DNA of 64,000 nt, taken from the NCBI GenBank assembly GCA_017303635.1, contig JAFLCG010000010.1, positions 1 through 64,000 of the forward strand, in the 5' to 3' direction. The notes below the pieces were generated by a model. That model was not told where the DNA came from and made no database searches. It was given only the letters and a program-made list of their open reading frames with translations. Both the position numbers and the translations under genes were made by a program. This document shows positions 1 through 6,012 of this stretch, in pieces; the first letter of the stretch is position 1; each line of letters starts with the position of its first letter. Source of the stretch: Anaerolineae bacterium. Its GTDB lineage: Bacteria > Chloroflexota > Anaerolineae > Aggregatilineales > Phototrophicaceae.

Positions 1-93
1 GAGTACATTGAAATCTGGTACAACCGTCAGCGGCGGCACTCGGCTTTGGGTTATCTCAGCCCTGTCGATTACGAGCAACTCGCCTGCCCCTGA
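1..93 (+). CDS. IS3-family transposase (OrfB), C-terminal end only
   Basis: The first 31 codons are the end of a reading frame that enters from outside the window. The peptide YIEIWYNRQRRHSALGYLSP is the characteristic end of the rve integrase core of IS3/IS150-type OrfB transposases, where the final acidic residue of the DDE triad lies just upstream. The frame stops with TGA at 91-93. It is followed at once by a sequence ending GGGGTAAGGTCA, which looks like the terminal inverted repeat. Only the tail is visible, so whether the element is intact cannot be judged. No transposase was found elsewhere in the window. Confidence 0.85.
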   Translation, partial: EYIEIWYNRQRRHSALGYLSPVDYEQLACP

Positions 94-127
94 CACTTTT
101 ACTGTCCGTTGAATCGGGGTAAGGTCA
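1..127 (+). mobile_element. Right end of an IS3-like insertion sequence
   Basis: The transposase tail ends at 93 and the sequence up to about 127 (ending GGGGTAAGGTCA, with terminal CA) fits the right terminal repeat of an IS3-family element. The left end and the target duplication lie outside the window or cannot be tested. The exact boundary is inferred from the usual TG...CA ends of this family. Confidence 0.6.
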
Positions 128-261
128 AAACAGCCATCGTTATAAGGTTAATAATGCTCACCTGTTATCCCTGTTAAACAGGAAAACAACCCCTCGACTT
201 TGCGACTTTGCATCTTTGCCGCTTTGCATTAAGTCTCTTCTCTTCCGCTGCCCCTCTGTGG

Positions 262-1539
262 TTAATCCCCCATCTTCCCCGGCACTTCTTTGGTCAGGCA
301 ATGCACCCCGCCGCCACCGTTGATACTCGCCGAACAGTCAATCGGGATAATCTCATAGTCCGGCATGGCTTGCCGATAGGTCGCCAACGCCTCGATGTCC
401 TCCACCACCCCGTAGACCGGCACCAGCACCCGCCCGTTGACCGTTAGCGCATTGGTGTAGCTCCGCCACACCGGGTACACCCCCCAGTTCAGGTACAGCT
501 TGGGCATCGGCAGTTCGATCACCCGGTAGCGTTCGCCCGCCGCGTTGGTGGTGTTCTCGAACAACCGCCGCGCCGCCTCGATATTCGGTCGGTTGTAGGC
601 CACGTTGGAACCGCACAGCAGCACCGTCCGCGCATCCGCCAGCTTGATGACCAGATCGACATGACCGGTTTCTTCCCGGTCGAGCCGTGGCGTCACGATC
701 AGCTTGTCGAAGTCCAGCGCCATCCGCAGTCGGTCGGGCAAGGTCTCAGCCGTCAGATCCGGATTGGCATAGTACACTTGCTCGGAGACGATCAGCGTCC
801 CGGCTCCATCCGACCACACATTGCCGCCTTCCAGATGCAGGTTCAGGTGCTTGACCGGCACTTCTTCATACGCTGCCCAGGCCAGCGGCATGGCGTTATC
901 CTGCGCCTGTGGATACTCCGGCAGCGGATCGAAGATGGCCTTGACCGCCACCTGCTCCCCGTTCGCGCCCCGCCCCATGATCGGCCCGTAATCCCGCACC
1001 CAGATGTCATCCGTCGGCAATTGCAGGAAGCGCACCCGGCTCATTTCAGCCTTGCCCCGTCGCGTCAGCACATGCTGGATGGCCGTCGCCCACAGCGCGT
1101 TCGGCACGATGATCTGCACCCCGGCTACCGGCGTGATGGCCTCGGTCATCTGGGCATGTTGGTTCCACAACGGCGGATACATCACCGGCCAGGTCAGGAT
1201 CACCGCTTCCTGCGGACTCCACTGAGCTGGCAGGCGGACTTTGCCCATATAGTTCTCGACGGGACGCGCTTCCAGCCCCGTTTGCGCCACGATCTCGACC
1301 GTTGCAGGATGTTGGCGCATGGCATCACGCGCAGCCCCCGCCCGTTCTTCCCCCAGCAGACCGTACCGCGCCATGAACTCCGCCATCGCATATGCGTTGG
1401 CAGGCGGTTTCAGGTCGGCCTCTGCTGCCAGATAGCGTTCGCTCATACGCCGGACGAACCCGCCCAGCGGCCCCGGCCACTGCCTGCGCCAGAGTGGATA
1501 GGGGATGGTGTTGAATTGCAGCAGGCGGTTGCGCGGCAT
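262..1539 (-). CDS. aguA: Agmatine deiminase / PAD_porph family protein
   Basis: This 425-residue protein hydrolyses agmatine to N-carbamoylputrescine and ammonia if it is a true agmatine deiminase; the family (PAD_porph) also contains bacterial peptidylarginine deiminases. Family motifs are visible in order: LEGGNVWSDG in the middle, ETGHVDLVIKL with the catalytic His and Asp, and near the C-terminus NGGGGVHCLTKEVP with the nucleophile at about Cys414. The start ATG at 1539 has GAGG seven bases upstream. The protein is about 50 residues longer at the N-terminus than typical AguA. No putrescine-pathway gene lies beside it, so substrate specificity is inferred from the motifs. Confidence 0.85.
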   Translation of the reverse strand: MPRNRLLQFNTIPYPLWRRQWPGPLGGFVRRMSERYLAAEADLKPPANAYAMAEFMARYGLLGEERAGAARDAMRQHPATVEIVAQTGLEARPVENYMGKVRLPAQWSPQEAVILTWPVMYPPLWNQHAQMTEAITPVAGVQIIVPNALWATAIQHVLTRRGKAEMSRVRFLQLPTDDIWVRDYGPIMGRGANGEQVAVKAIFDPLPEYPQAQDNAMPLAWAAYEEVPVKHLNLHLEGGNVWSDGAGTLIVSEQVYYANPDLTAETLPDRLRMALDFDKLIVTPRLDREETGHVDLVIKLADARTVLLCGSNVAYNRPNIEAARRLFENTTNAAGERYRVIELPMPKLYLNWGVYPVWRSYTNALTVNGRVLVPVYGVVEDIEALATYRQAMPDYEIIPIDCSASINGGGGVHCLTKEVPGKMGD

Positions 1540-1574
1540 GGTCAGCCTCGTGGATGTACTGGTTTGGTATGCGG

Positions 1575-1655
1575 GAAGACTTTACCACAGAGGCACAGAG
1601 GAAACACAGAGAAGCGTTTTACTGTAGAGGCGCAGAGAACCAGAAGGAGAGTTTG
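1575..1655. repeat. Intergenic CACAGAGG-type simple repeat
   Basis: The gap upstream of the agmatine deiminase gene contains several degenerate copies of a CACAGAGGC/CACAGAGA unit (around 1585-1645). A reverse-complement relative (CCTCTGTGGTTAAT) sits at about 255-268, on the other side of the same gene. Short repeats of this kind are common between genes in several phyla. No gene is seen here. Confidence 0.5.
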
Positions 1656-1732
1656 TGATCTGCTTTACCATCAATTGCATGTAATAGATAACGATATATT
1701 AAAGTCGCTCAATATGATTATGCAATTATGTG

Positions 1733-2722
1733 TTACCGATCTTGCCGGGTGATGAAATTGACGAATGAAATTAGTGGATTTGCGGTTTGAACACCTTGTG
1801 GCAAAGCTGTCGAGGGCGGTTGTTCAATTATCCCGCCGATTGCAAACAGCGAATCATTTGCCGGATTGGGTGCGATTGACCACAGGTTCAGCAGGTAACT
1901 GCGTGTATTGATTTCGCCAGTGGTCAAGTCAATCAGGTAGAGCGTACCTGTATCTGATACAGCACCCACTTCCTGTCCGGCGGTGTCTAAAAAACGTGCA
2001 TCCTGAATAACTTCATCGGCTTCCAGCAGGAGGCGTATTGTACGGCCCGTTTCAACATCCCATAAACGAACAGTTCCATCAGTCCCGCCAGCGGTCAGAA
2101 TGGTATTGCCATCTGCACTGTAATCGACGCTGTAGCAAAAGCATGGTGTGATCTGGTCTTCAAAGCGTGTACCTTTCAGTTCTGTGCCGTCGAATTTGCC
2201 TGTGCCTAGACCACTACCGGAAAAAGCAAACTCGGTTCCCGATGGATTCCAACGCATATCGGTGAAGGTTACGGACATCGGTTCTGTAATGGGTTGATCA
2301 ACCTCGACATCCCAAGCACGAAACACATCGAAACCGGATGCAAGGAGAATGTCTCCATCGGGCTGCCAGGCAAGCACAAAGACTCCATCATTGAACGCTT
2401 GGATCGACTTGAGTAGGCTCCCAGTGGCGACATCCCATATCCTTATTTCGGAGTCTTCTCCGCCAGTTGCGAGTTGTGTGCTATCGGATCGCCAGGCAAG
2501 CGCCATCGCATGTTTGCTATCAGCCTGAATAATTGAGTGAATGGTTCTGTCGGCGTTCTGGATGGTTATGACTCCGTCGGTCTGGGCAATGGCAATGAGT
2601 TCCCCGTCTGGACTCCTTGCTATTGCTCTTGTCCCGTATTCAGAGGAATATCCGCCTGCACGAGATAGAGTCGAGAAGACTGCAAGGAGCATCAGGATAG
2701 CCACTATCGATGTATGACGCAT
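1733..2722 (-). CDS. Secreted WD40-repeat protein
   Basis: A 329-residue protein with an N-terminal signal peptide or anchor (hydrophobic residues about 6-22) and then WD40-type beta-propeller blades. Recognisable blade ends include the SEIRIWDV and GTVRLWDV segments, each preceded by GG or GH-like turns, so at least four blades are clear. Such propellers are binding scaffolds without catalytic activity. The start ATG is preceded by AAGGGG at a good distance. It is not in an obvious operon; it points toward the agmatine deiminase gene, separated by about 190 bp. Its partner is unknown. Confidence 0.8.
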   Translation of the reverse strand: MRHTSIVAILMLLAVFSTLSRAGGYSSEYGTRAIARSPDGELIAIAQTDGVITIQNADRTIHSIIQADSKHAMALAWRSDSTQLATGGEDSEIRIWDVATGSLLKSIQAFNDGVFVLAWQPDGDILLASGFDVFRAWDVEVDQPITEPMSVTFTDMRWNPSGTEFAFSGSGLGTGKFDGTELKGTRFEDQITPCFCYSVDYSADGNTILTAGGTDGTVRLWDVETGRTIRLLLEADEVIQDARFLDTAGQEVGAVSDTGTLYLIDLTTGEINTRSYLLNLWSIAPNPANDSLFAIGGIIEQPPSTALPQGVQTANPLISFVNFITRQDR

Positions 2723-2797
2723 GTTTAGCCCCTTGCTATTTTATGTGGATGGCACCGGAAATCACGCGGGTATGTTCACGGATTGTCCTGACTCTGG

Positions 2798-3226
2798 CTA
2801 TGGATTGCTGCCCGTCACCGCCGCGAAGACCGCTTGCAGTGGTTCGCTCAAGCCCAGCGCCGCCAGACCGGCCTGCACATCGACCTGCCCGCCGACGATG
2901 TCCCGCCCATGCCGCCGGGTGGCGTTGAACAGGTAATTCAGCCGGTAGAGCTTCAGCGCCCGTTCGACATCGGCCTCATCCCGCACAAACGTAGTGATCC
3001 AGCCGGTGTCCTTCAACAGATGATGCGGCCCGGCCAAGCCTTCCGCAATCAGTTGATCGCGCAGCTTGCTGTTGAAGGGAATATCCACCATGCCGTTGCC
3101 GTGAATATGCCCGATTTCGGTGGTGCCGAGGTTGTACTCGACCCCACCGAAGCGGTGAGTCCCGGCGCTCATGCCCGGCCAACTCGTGATCTCGTGGGTG
3201 ATGGTCTCCAGAACCGTCTGCATCAT
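2798..3226 (-). CDS. DUF5519 (luciferase-like domain) protein
   Basis: This 142-residue soluble protein matches the DUF5519 'luciferase family' pattern: HRFGGVEYNLGTTEIGHIHG, then a MVDIPF segment, an AGPHHLLKDTGW segment and the ERALKLYRLNYLF helix. The family name comes from database annotation; the biochemical function is not established and light production should not be assumed. Two ATG codons stand in tandem at the start. It directly abuts the repeat array that begins near 3300 and is transcribed away from it. Confidence 0.75.
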   Translation of the reverse strand: MMQTVLETITHEITSWPGMSAGTHRFGGVEYNLGTTEIGHIHGNGMVDIPFNSKLRDQLIAEGLAGPHHLLKDTGWITTFVRDEADVERALKLYRLNYLFNATRRHGRDIVGGQVDVQAGLAALGLSEPLQAVFAAVTGSNP

Positions 3227-3334
3227 GAGGGTCTGCTTCCTGTGTAAGCGCGTTCCATCGGCTTAGACGGCGCAGCTTCCCCCGGACTTACGCTCTACTG
3301 TGGAGCTACCCGCCGCCAAAAACGGAACAAAATA

Positions 3335-3348
3335 GGAACATATGTTCC
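3335..3348. promoter_or_regulatory. LexA-like palindrome P1 with downstream -10
   Basis: The perfect 14-bp palindrome GGAACATATGTTCC contains GAAC-N4-GTTC, which agrees with the LexA/DinR box of Gram-positive bacteria. A further GGAAC half-site lies at 3324-3328, one helical turn upstream. A -10-like TACTCT starts 20 bp after the GTTCCG end (3370-3375), so the site would cover the -35 region of a rightward promoter. Regulation by LexA is inferred. Confidence 0.6.
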
Positions 3349-3402
3349 GATTTTTCGCCTGAATTGCGTTACTCTGTTGATTAGGGATGACAAGGAGCAT
3401 CC

Positions 3403-3408
3403 GTGTGA
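3403..3408 (+). other. Start-stop element GTG-TGA
   Basis: AAGGAG is followed by five bases and then GTG TGA, so a ribosome would start and stop at once. The equivalent spot in unit 3 reads GTG and runs seven codons; in units 2, 4 and 5 it is ACG or GCG. Whether it is translated is unknown. Confidence 0.35.
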
Positions 3409-3461
3409 GAGGAAGGTATTCCGGTGATGAATGATGCGACCAACTCTGAAGGAGAAGCAAT

Positions 3462-3470
3462 ATGCACTAG
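3462..3470 (+). other. Two-codon ORF (ATG CAC TAG) in unit 1
   Basis: GAAGGAG at an ideal seven-base distance precedes ATG CAC TAG. The counterpart in unit 3 is ATG AAA TAG at 4660-4668. A strong ribosome binding site in front of a two-codon frame, kept in both type 1 units, suggests either a minigene or a decayed gene start. Confidence 0.4.
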
Positions 3471-3503
3471 CACGAAATGACAAACAACAATGGAGGGCCT
3501 GGT

Positions 3504-3722
3504 CTAATCCGAGTTCTTCCGCTTATTGGGATCGGACTCGGAACGGGAGCGTCGATACATGGCGTTGAGCGCGTCCAGTATCCCTATCACCGGAACCATA
3601 AATGCGATCACAGCGACTGGCAAAACCACGTTATCGGTTATTGGCCCCCACGAGTTCAGGGCTATCAAATAAACGATAAGGATCACGCTGAAAATGATCA
3701 ATCTGCCAACTTCTGGTCTCAT
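3504..3722 (-). CDS. Small two-helix membrane protein A1
   Basis: A 72-residue protein starting at the ATG at 3722 (an upstream TTG at 3734 is possible). It has two predicted membrane helices (about residues 6-24 and 31-50) joined by WGPITD, then a basic segment DALNAMYRRSRS and a charged tail. It is clearly related to the protein at 4732-4920 over its first 60 residues, with the shared core WGPITD...D-ALY--YR-SR. That conservation supports this strand and frame. The gene lies opposite in direction to the palindrome promoter, so a rightward transcript from 3370 would be antisense to it. I do not recognise the family; size and shape resemble small membrane toxins or stress proteins, without proof. 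Confidence 0.65.
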   Translation of the reverse strand: MRPEVGRLIIFSVILIVYLIALNSWGPITDNVVLPVAVIAFMVPVIGILDALNAMYRRSRSESDPNKRKNSD

Positions 3723-3779
3723 TTGTGATTCCAATCATCTCACATTCACCATCAATGAACCTATCAGCAGGGCATAACC

Positions 3780-3848
3780 ATGTTCCAAACCAAACCAATC
3801 AATCCATGTGAACTTCAGTATCGTAGCACGGAATACCCCGCCCACTGA
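3780..3848 (+). CDS. 22-codon ORF copying the N-terminus of the 722-aa protein (unit 2)
   Basis: The peptide starts MFQTKPINPC and continues ELQYRSTE before a short PAH ending and TGA. It matches residues 1-18 of the large protein starting at 6063 (MFRTNPINSC, QLQYRSTE). Three other copies in the array have exactly the same 22-residue length. The upstream CAGGG is a weak ribosome binding site. The divergent gene A1 starts 57 bp away. It may be a leader peptide or the stub left when a large gene was truncated. Confidence 0.5.
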   Translation: MFQTKPINPCELQYRSTEYPAH

Positions 3849-3910
3849 ATGAAGTTCCCCAGCCGGACAACCGGCACGCCCGATCCCAATGCTAAAAATG
3901 GAACAAAATA

Positions 3911-3924
3911 GGAACATATGTTCC
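3911..3924. promoter_or_regulatory. LexA-like palindrome P2
   Basis: GGAACATATGTTCC is repeated exactly, with a second GGAAC at 3900-3904, again 11 bp upstream. The -10-like TAATCT starts at 3945. The spacing from the palindrome is 19 bp here because one T is missing, against 20 bp in the other copies. Confidence 0.6.
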
Positions 3925-4014
3925 TATTTTCGCTTAAACTGCGCTAATCTGTTTACAGCGATGACAGAGGAGCATCCACGAAGAATACGAAGCGCTAGAT
4001 CGCTTGAGGAGGCG

Positions 4015-4023
4015 ATGATGTAA
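4015..4023 (+). other. Minimal ORF ATG ATG TAA (unit 2)
   Basis: GAGGAGG stands two bases before the first ATG and five before the second, so initiation at the second would be an immediate start-stop. The same nine bases and ribosome binding site recur at 5211-5219 and 5686-5694. The GGGGCTGCCCC hairpin follows at 4041-4053. Confidence 0.4.
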
Positions 4024-4177
4024 CCGTTACTCTGACCGATTGGGGCTGCCCCACATCCCCAAAGGCGGGACAAATGGTCGGACAGGTGTCTCAGAGGGAT
4101 AAGAACACCTGTGCTATTTTCAATGAGGTAAAGATTGAGGGGGCATGTTCGCCAGAAGGGAGTGAAAAATGGGTTAG

Positions 4178-4345
4178 TCAGTCTACTTTGTTGTTCTCGT
4201 TTTGAATCATGTTGTAGATCACACCTATCGCGGCAACGACTTGAACTGCGAGAAGAACCAATTTCCCAAACGGATCATGGACCATCAGAAGGGTAAAGGT
4301 AATCAAGAAGCCCAATACCAAGAGTCCAAACCATGGTGATCGCAT
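4178..4345 (-). CDS. Small two-helix membrane protein B1 (55 aa)
   Basis: Starting at ATG 4345 the protein is exactly 55 residues, the same length as its two relatives at 5223-5390 and 5845-6012. It has two hydrophobic segments (about residues 5-22 and 28-46). Shared features of family B are an MRS/MQS start with an aromatic near residue 5-6, an LL--VQ or LLAAQ motif at the second helix, and I-ILY-M near the end, followed by a polar tail. A TTG further upstream (4378) would lengthen it but would break the common length. The function is unknown. A rightward transcript from P2 would be antisense to this gene. Confidence 0.65.
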   Translation of the reverse strand: MRSPWFGLLVLGFLITFTLLMVHDPFGKLVLLAVQVVAAIGVIYNMIQNENNKVD

Positions 4346-4402
4346 ACGATTACCTAGTCTATCAATTTGCGCCAACAACCATCTGAAACGGAGTGTACTA
4401 CT

Positions 4403-4471
4403 ATGTTCCGCACCAATCCTGAGAACTCTTGCGAGCTACAATATCGTAGCACGGAAACCCCCGCCCGCTGA
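4403..4471 (+). CDS. 22-codon ORF copying the N-terminus of the 722-aa protein (unit 3)
   Basis: The peptide begins MFRTNPENSC, continues ELQYRSTE and ends TPAR before TGA. The upstream CGGAGTG provides a fair ribosome binding site. The divergent B1 gene starts 57 bp away. Conservation of the reading frame and of the ribosome binding site across copies argues that translation of this short frame matters, or that the truncation happened only once and was then duplicated. Confidence 0.5.
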   Translation: MFRTNPENSCELQYRSTETPAR

Positions 4472-4527
4472 ATGAAGTTCCCCATCCAGACAACTGGCAC
4501 GCCCGATCCCACCGCCAAAAACGGAAC

Positions 4528-4553
4528 AAAATCGGAACATATGTTCCGATTTT
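4528..4553. promoter_or_regulatory. LexA-like palindrome P3, perfect 26-bp form
   Basis: The GGAACATATGTTCC core at 4534-4547 is extended on both sides by AAAATC/GATTTT to a perfect 26-bp palindrome. The upstream GGAAC half-site is at 4523-4527. TACTTT starts 20 bp after the GTTCCG end (4569-4574). The same 26-bp form recurs at 5575-5600 and, with one altered central base, at 58460-58485. Confidence 0.65.
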
Positions 4554-4601
4554 GCACCTGAATTGCGTTACTTTGTTGATTAGGGATGACAAGGAGCATC
4601 C

Positions 4602-4625
4602 GTGAGTAAGCAGGTAATCCGTTGA
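4602..4625 (+). other. Seven-codon GTG ORF in unit 3
   Basis: AAGGAG precedes a GTG frame of seven codons (VSKQVIR) ending TGA. In unit 1 the same site reads GTG TGA. This indicates that the position is an initiation site in type 1 units but that the peptide is not conserved. Confidence 0.3.
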
Positions 4626-4659
4626 TGAACCACACGACTAACTATGAAGGAGAAACAAT

Positions 4660-4668
4660 ATGAAATAG
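4660..4668 (+). other. Two-codon ORF (ATG AAA TAG) in unit 3
   Basis: A strong GAAGGAG lies seven bases before ATG AAA TAG. The second codon and stop are conserved in position but not in sequence with unit 1 (CAC TAG). Confidence 0.4.
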
Positions 4669-4731
4669 CACGAAATGACAAGTGGCACCTGAAAGCACGA
4701 TCTATTCAGCAGACTTGTGCTTTTCTGGGTC

Positions 4732-4920
4732 CTAGTTGAAGCGTGATTTGCGATATAGCGAGTAAAGGGCATCGACTATTCCCCCGATGGGAATCAGAAA
4801 TGATCCTGCCGCCAGAACAGCACTCAAGGGATCTGTGATAGGTCCCAACCACAGGAGAAGAATCAAGCAAAAGATGAGTATCCCGCTGAAGACAATCAAT
4901 CCAGCAATTTCTCGTCTCAT
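4732..4920 (-). CDS. Small two-helix membrane protein A2 (62 aa)
   Basis: This second family A protein starts at ATG 4920 behind GGGAGAACGCA, a good ribosome binding site. Two membrane helices (about residues 5-24 and 33-51) flank LGPITDP, and the C-terminus DALYSLYRKSRF is basic. It shares roughly half of its residues with A1 by eye, whereas the flanking repeat cores are nearly identical, so the protein genes have diverged more than the sequences around them. No function can be assigned. Confidence 0.7.
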   Translation of the reverse strand: MRREIAGLIVFSGILIFCLILLLWLGPITDPLSAVLAAGSFLIPIGGIVDALYSLYRKSRFN

Positions 4921-4973
4921 TGCGTTCTCCCTTCAATCCATTTCAAGTTCAACCCTCCGAGGAGACAAAACCA

Positions 4974-5042
4974 ATGTTCCAGACAAATCCAACCAACACA
5001 TGCGAACTTCAATATCGTAGCACGGAACACCCCGCCCGCTGA
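4974..5042 (+). CDS. 22-codon ORF copying the N-terminus of the 722-aa protein (unit 4)
   Basis: The peptide begins MFQTNPTNTC, continues ELQYRSTE and ends HPAR before TGA. CGAGGAGA about ten bases upstream is a strong ribosome binding site. The start lies 53 bp from that of the divergent A2 gene. Confidence 0.5.
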   Translation: MFQTNPTNTCELQYRSTEHPAR

Positions 5043-5105
5043 GTTGAGTTCCCCCACCTCGGACAAATTGCACGCCCGATCCTCCCTCAAAAACGGAACA
5101 AAATA

Positions 5106-5119
5106 GGAACATATGTTCC
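5106..5119. promoter_or_regulatory. LexA-like palindrome P4
   Basis: GGAACATATGTTCC, with a GGAAC half-site 11 bp upstream (5095-5099) and TAATCT exactly 20 bp after GTTCCG (5141-5146). TTGACAG directly follows the -10 but lies too close to the ribosome binding site to act as a -35 for it. Confidence 0.6.
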
Positions 5120-5210
5120 GATTTTTCGCCTGAATTGCGCTAATCTGTTGACAGGGATGACAGAGGAGCATCCGCGAGGAATACGAAGCGCTAGATCGCT
5201 TGAGGAGGCG

Positions 5211-5219
5211 ATGATGTAA
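5211..5219 (+). other. Minimal ORF ATG ATG TAA (unit 4)
   Basis: Same sequence and GAGGAGG site as units 2 and 5. Here the stop of the minus-strand B2 gene lies only four bases away. Confidence 0.4.
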
Positions 5220-5222
5220 CCG

Positions 5223-5390
5223 TTACTCTGACCGATTGGGGCCGCCTCGCACCATTCTGTAAAGGATGGCAATGACGCCAGTTAGCTGGGCAGCGAGGAG
5301 CAAGAAAGTTGAAAACGAAAAATCACCACCGGAGAGTGTGATCACAATCAGAAACAGGAGAACTACAAGGCCAAAGCCTAGTGATTGCAT
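5223..5390 (-). CDS. Small two-helix membrane protein B2 (55 aa)
   Basis: The frame from ATG 5390 to TAA at 5223-5225 encodes 55 residues starting MQSLGFGLVVLLFLIVI, with a second helix LLLAAQLTGVIAILYRM and a polar tail GGPNRSE. An in-frame stop lies four codons upstream of the ATG, so the start is fixed. The layout matches B1 and B3 position for position. Its last codons overlap the conserved type 2 tail, which means the conserved tail can itself be part of a coding sequence on the other strand. Confidence 0.65.
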   Translation of the reverse strand: MQSLGFGLVVLLFLIVITLSGGDFSFSTFLLLAAQLTGVIAILYRMVRGGPNRSE

Positions 5391-5449
5391 TCGTTCGTCT
5401 CACTCAATTTTTTTATCAGCTACTCAGCACACGATTATGGAGCGTAACC

Positions 5450-5518
5450 ATGTTCAATACTAACCCAGTCGATCGTTACCAACTTCAGTATCGTAGCACG
5501 GAACACCCCGCCCGCTGA
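5450..5518 (+). CDS. 22-codon ORF copying the N-terminus of the 722-aa protein (unit 5)
   Basis: The peptide begins MFNTNPVDRY, continues QLQYRSTE and ends HPAR before TGA. It lacks the Cys at residue 10 present in the other copies. TGGAGCG is the ribosome binding site. The divergent B2 start is 59 bp away. Confidence 0.5.
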   Translation: MFNTNPVDRYQLQYRSTEHPAR

Positions 5519-5574
5519 ATGAAGTTCCCCAGCCGGACAACCTGCACGCCCGATCCCACCGCCAAAAAAGGAAC

Positions 5575-5600
5575 AAAATCGGAACATATGTTCCGATTTT
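5575..5600. promoter_or_regulatory. LexA-like palindrome P5, perfect 26-bp form
   Basis: Identical 26-bp palindrome to that in unit 3, core 5581-5594. TAATCT at 5616-5621 lies exactly 20 bp after GTTCCG. This is the last such promoter before the 722-residue gene and no better promoter was seen between 5700 and 6050 on the plus strand, so it may drive that gene with a leader of about 440 nt. Confidence 0.65.
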
Positions 5601-5685
5601 TCGCCTGAATTGCGCTAATCTGTTGACAGGGATGACAGAGGAGCATCCGCGAGGAATACGAAGCACTAGATCGCTTGAGGAGGCG

Positions 5686-5694
5686 ATGATGTAA
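5686..5694 (+). other. Minimal ORF ATG ATG TAA (unit 5)
   Basis: Third identical copy of the GAGGAGGCG-ATGATGTAA element, in the presumed leader of the 722-residue gene. Confidence 0.4.
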
Positions 5695-5844
5695 CCGTTA
5701 CTCTGACCGATTGGGGCTGCCCCACATCGCCAAAGACGGGACAAATGGTCGGACAGGTGTCCCACATGGATGAGGACATGTGTTCTATTGTGAGTCAGGG
5801 GGAGATTTGAGAAGCATTGTCGCCGGAAATGGTGAAGGAAGTCG

Positions 5845-6012
5845 CTATTTTGTGTCGTCCAGATCACCCTTAGCCATTTTGTACAGAATCCAGATGAAAC
5901 CTATCACTTGTACAGGAAGGAGTATCAACCGAGTCGTTGAATCAGTGAGGATGAAGATCGACACAAAGATCATAAATCCCCAAGCTACCAGGTAAAACCA
6001 ACCTGATCGCAT
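5845..6012 (-). CDS. Small two-helix membrane protein B3 (55 aa)
   Basis: From ATG 6012 to TAG at 5845-5847 the frame encodes 55 residues starting MRSGWFYLVAWGFMIFV, with a second helix around LILLPVQVIGFIWILYKM and an acidic-basic tail DLDDTK. It is the third member of family B and diverges from the 722-residue gene, the two starts being 50 bp apart. In this position it sits between promoter P5 and the large gene, on the opposite strand, which is the same geometry as in every other unit. Confidence 0.65.
   Translation of the reverse strand: MRSGWFYLVAWGFMIFVSIFILTDSTTRLILLPVQVIGFIWILYKMAKGDLDDTK

Larger units (their letters stand above)
3318..3480 (+). repeat. Composite array, unit 1 conserved core (type 1)
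   Basis: The first copy of a conserved block: CCAAAAACGGAAC, a second GGAAC 11 bp later, the GGAACATATGTTCC palindrome, then CGCCTGAATTGCG, a -10-like TACTCT, AAGGAGCATCC and a second strong ribosome binding site GAAGGAG. It resembles unit 3 closely from about 3318 to 3480. Unlike the other units it lacks the upstream 22-codon ORF. It is followed by a family A membrane-protein gene on the opposite strand. Confidence 0.85.
3780..4075 (+). repeat. Composite array, unit 2 (type 2)
   Basis: This unit begins with a 22-codon ORF related to the start of the 722-residue protein. It continues through a conserved spacer (CCCCGCCCAC-TGA, CCGGACAAC, GCACGCCCGATCC), the palindrome P2, and a type 2 tail ending in GAGGAGGCG, ATGATGTAA and a GGGGCTGCCCC hairpin. 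The type 2 tail recurs in units 4 and 5. The following minus-strand gene belongs to family B. Confidence 0.85.
4403..4682 (+). repeat. Composite array, unit 3 (type 1)
   Basis: It contains a 22-codon ORF, the conserved spacer, a 26-bp perfect palindrome at 4528-4553 centred on GGAACATATGTTCC, -10-like TACTTT, and a type 1 tail nearly identical to unit 1 (AAGGAGCATCC, a CACACGACTAACTATGAAGG segment, ATGAAATAG). A family A gene follows on the minus strand. Confidence 0.85.
4974..5265 (+). repeat. Composite array, unit 4 (type 2, shortened)
   Basis: It contains a 22-codon ORF, palindrome P4, TAATCT, a type 2 tail and ATGATGTAA. The region after the tail is shorter than in units 2 and 5: the minus-strand family B gene here ends inside the type 2 tail (stop at 5223), so the hairpin region is missing. 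Confidence 0.85.
5450..5775 (+). repeat. Composite array, unit 5 (type 2)
   Basis: A 22-codon ORF, the 26-bp palindrome at 5575-5600, TAATCT, a type 2 tail with ATGATGTAA, the GGGGCTGCCCC hairpin and a second imperfect hairpin around ACAGGTGTCC. It is the last complete unit; its rightward promoter would read across gene B3 (antisense) into the intact 722-residue gene. Confidence 0.85.

Noticed and set aside
661..1752. A 363-codon plus-strand frame opposite the agmatine deiminase gene
   Set aside because: It is antisense to a gene with complete motifs, is rich in Arg, His, Gln and Pro, and matches no family.
5147..5152. TTGACA after the -10 of units 4 and 5 as a -35 box
   Set aside because: The ribosome binding site follows within about 15 bases, leaving no room for a -10 and a start point.
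3735..5867. Minus-strand frames running through the repeat cores (at 3735, 4354, 4917 and 5460)
   Set aside because: They only translate the palindrome and the 22-codon ORFs backwards; they look alike because the repeat is conserved, and they have no common start or membrane pattern.
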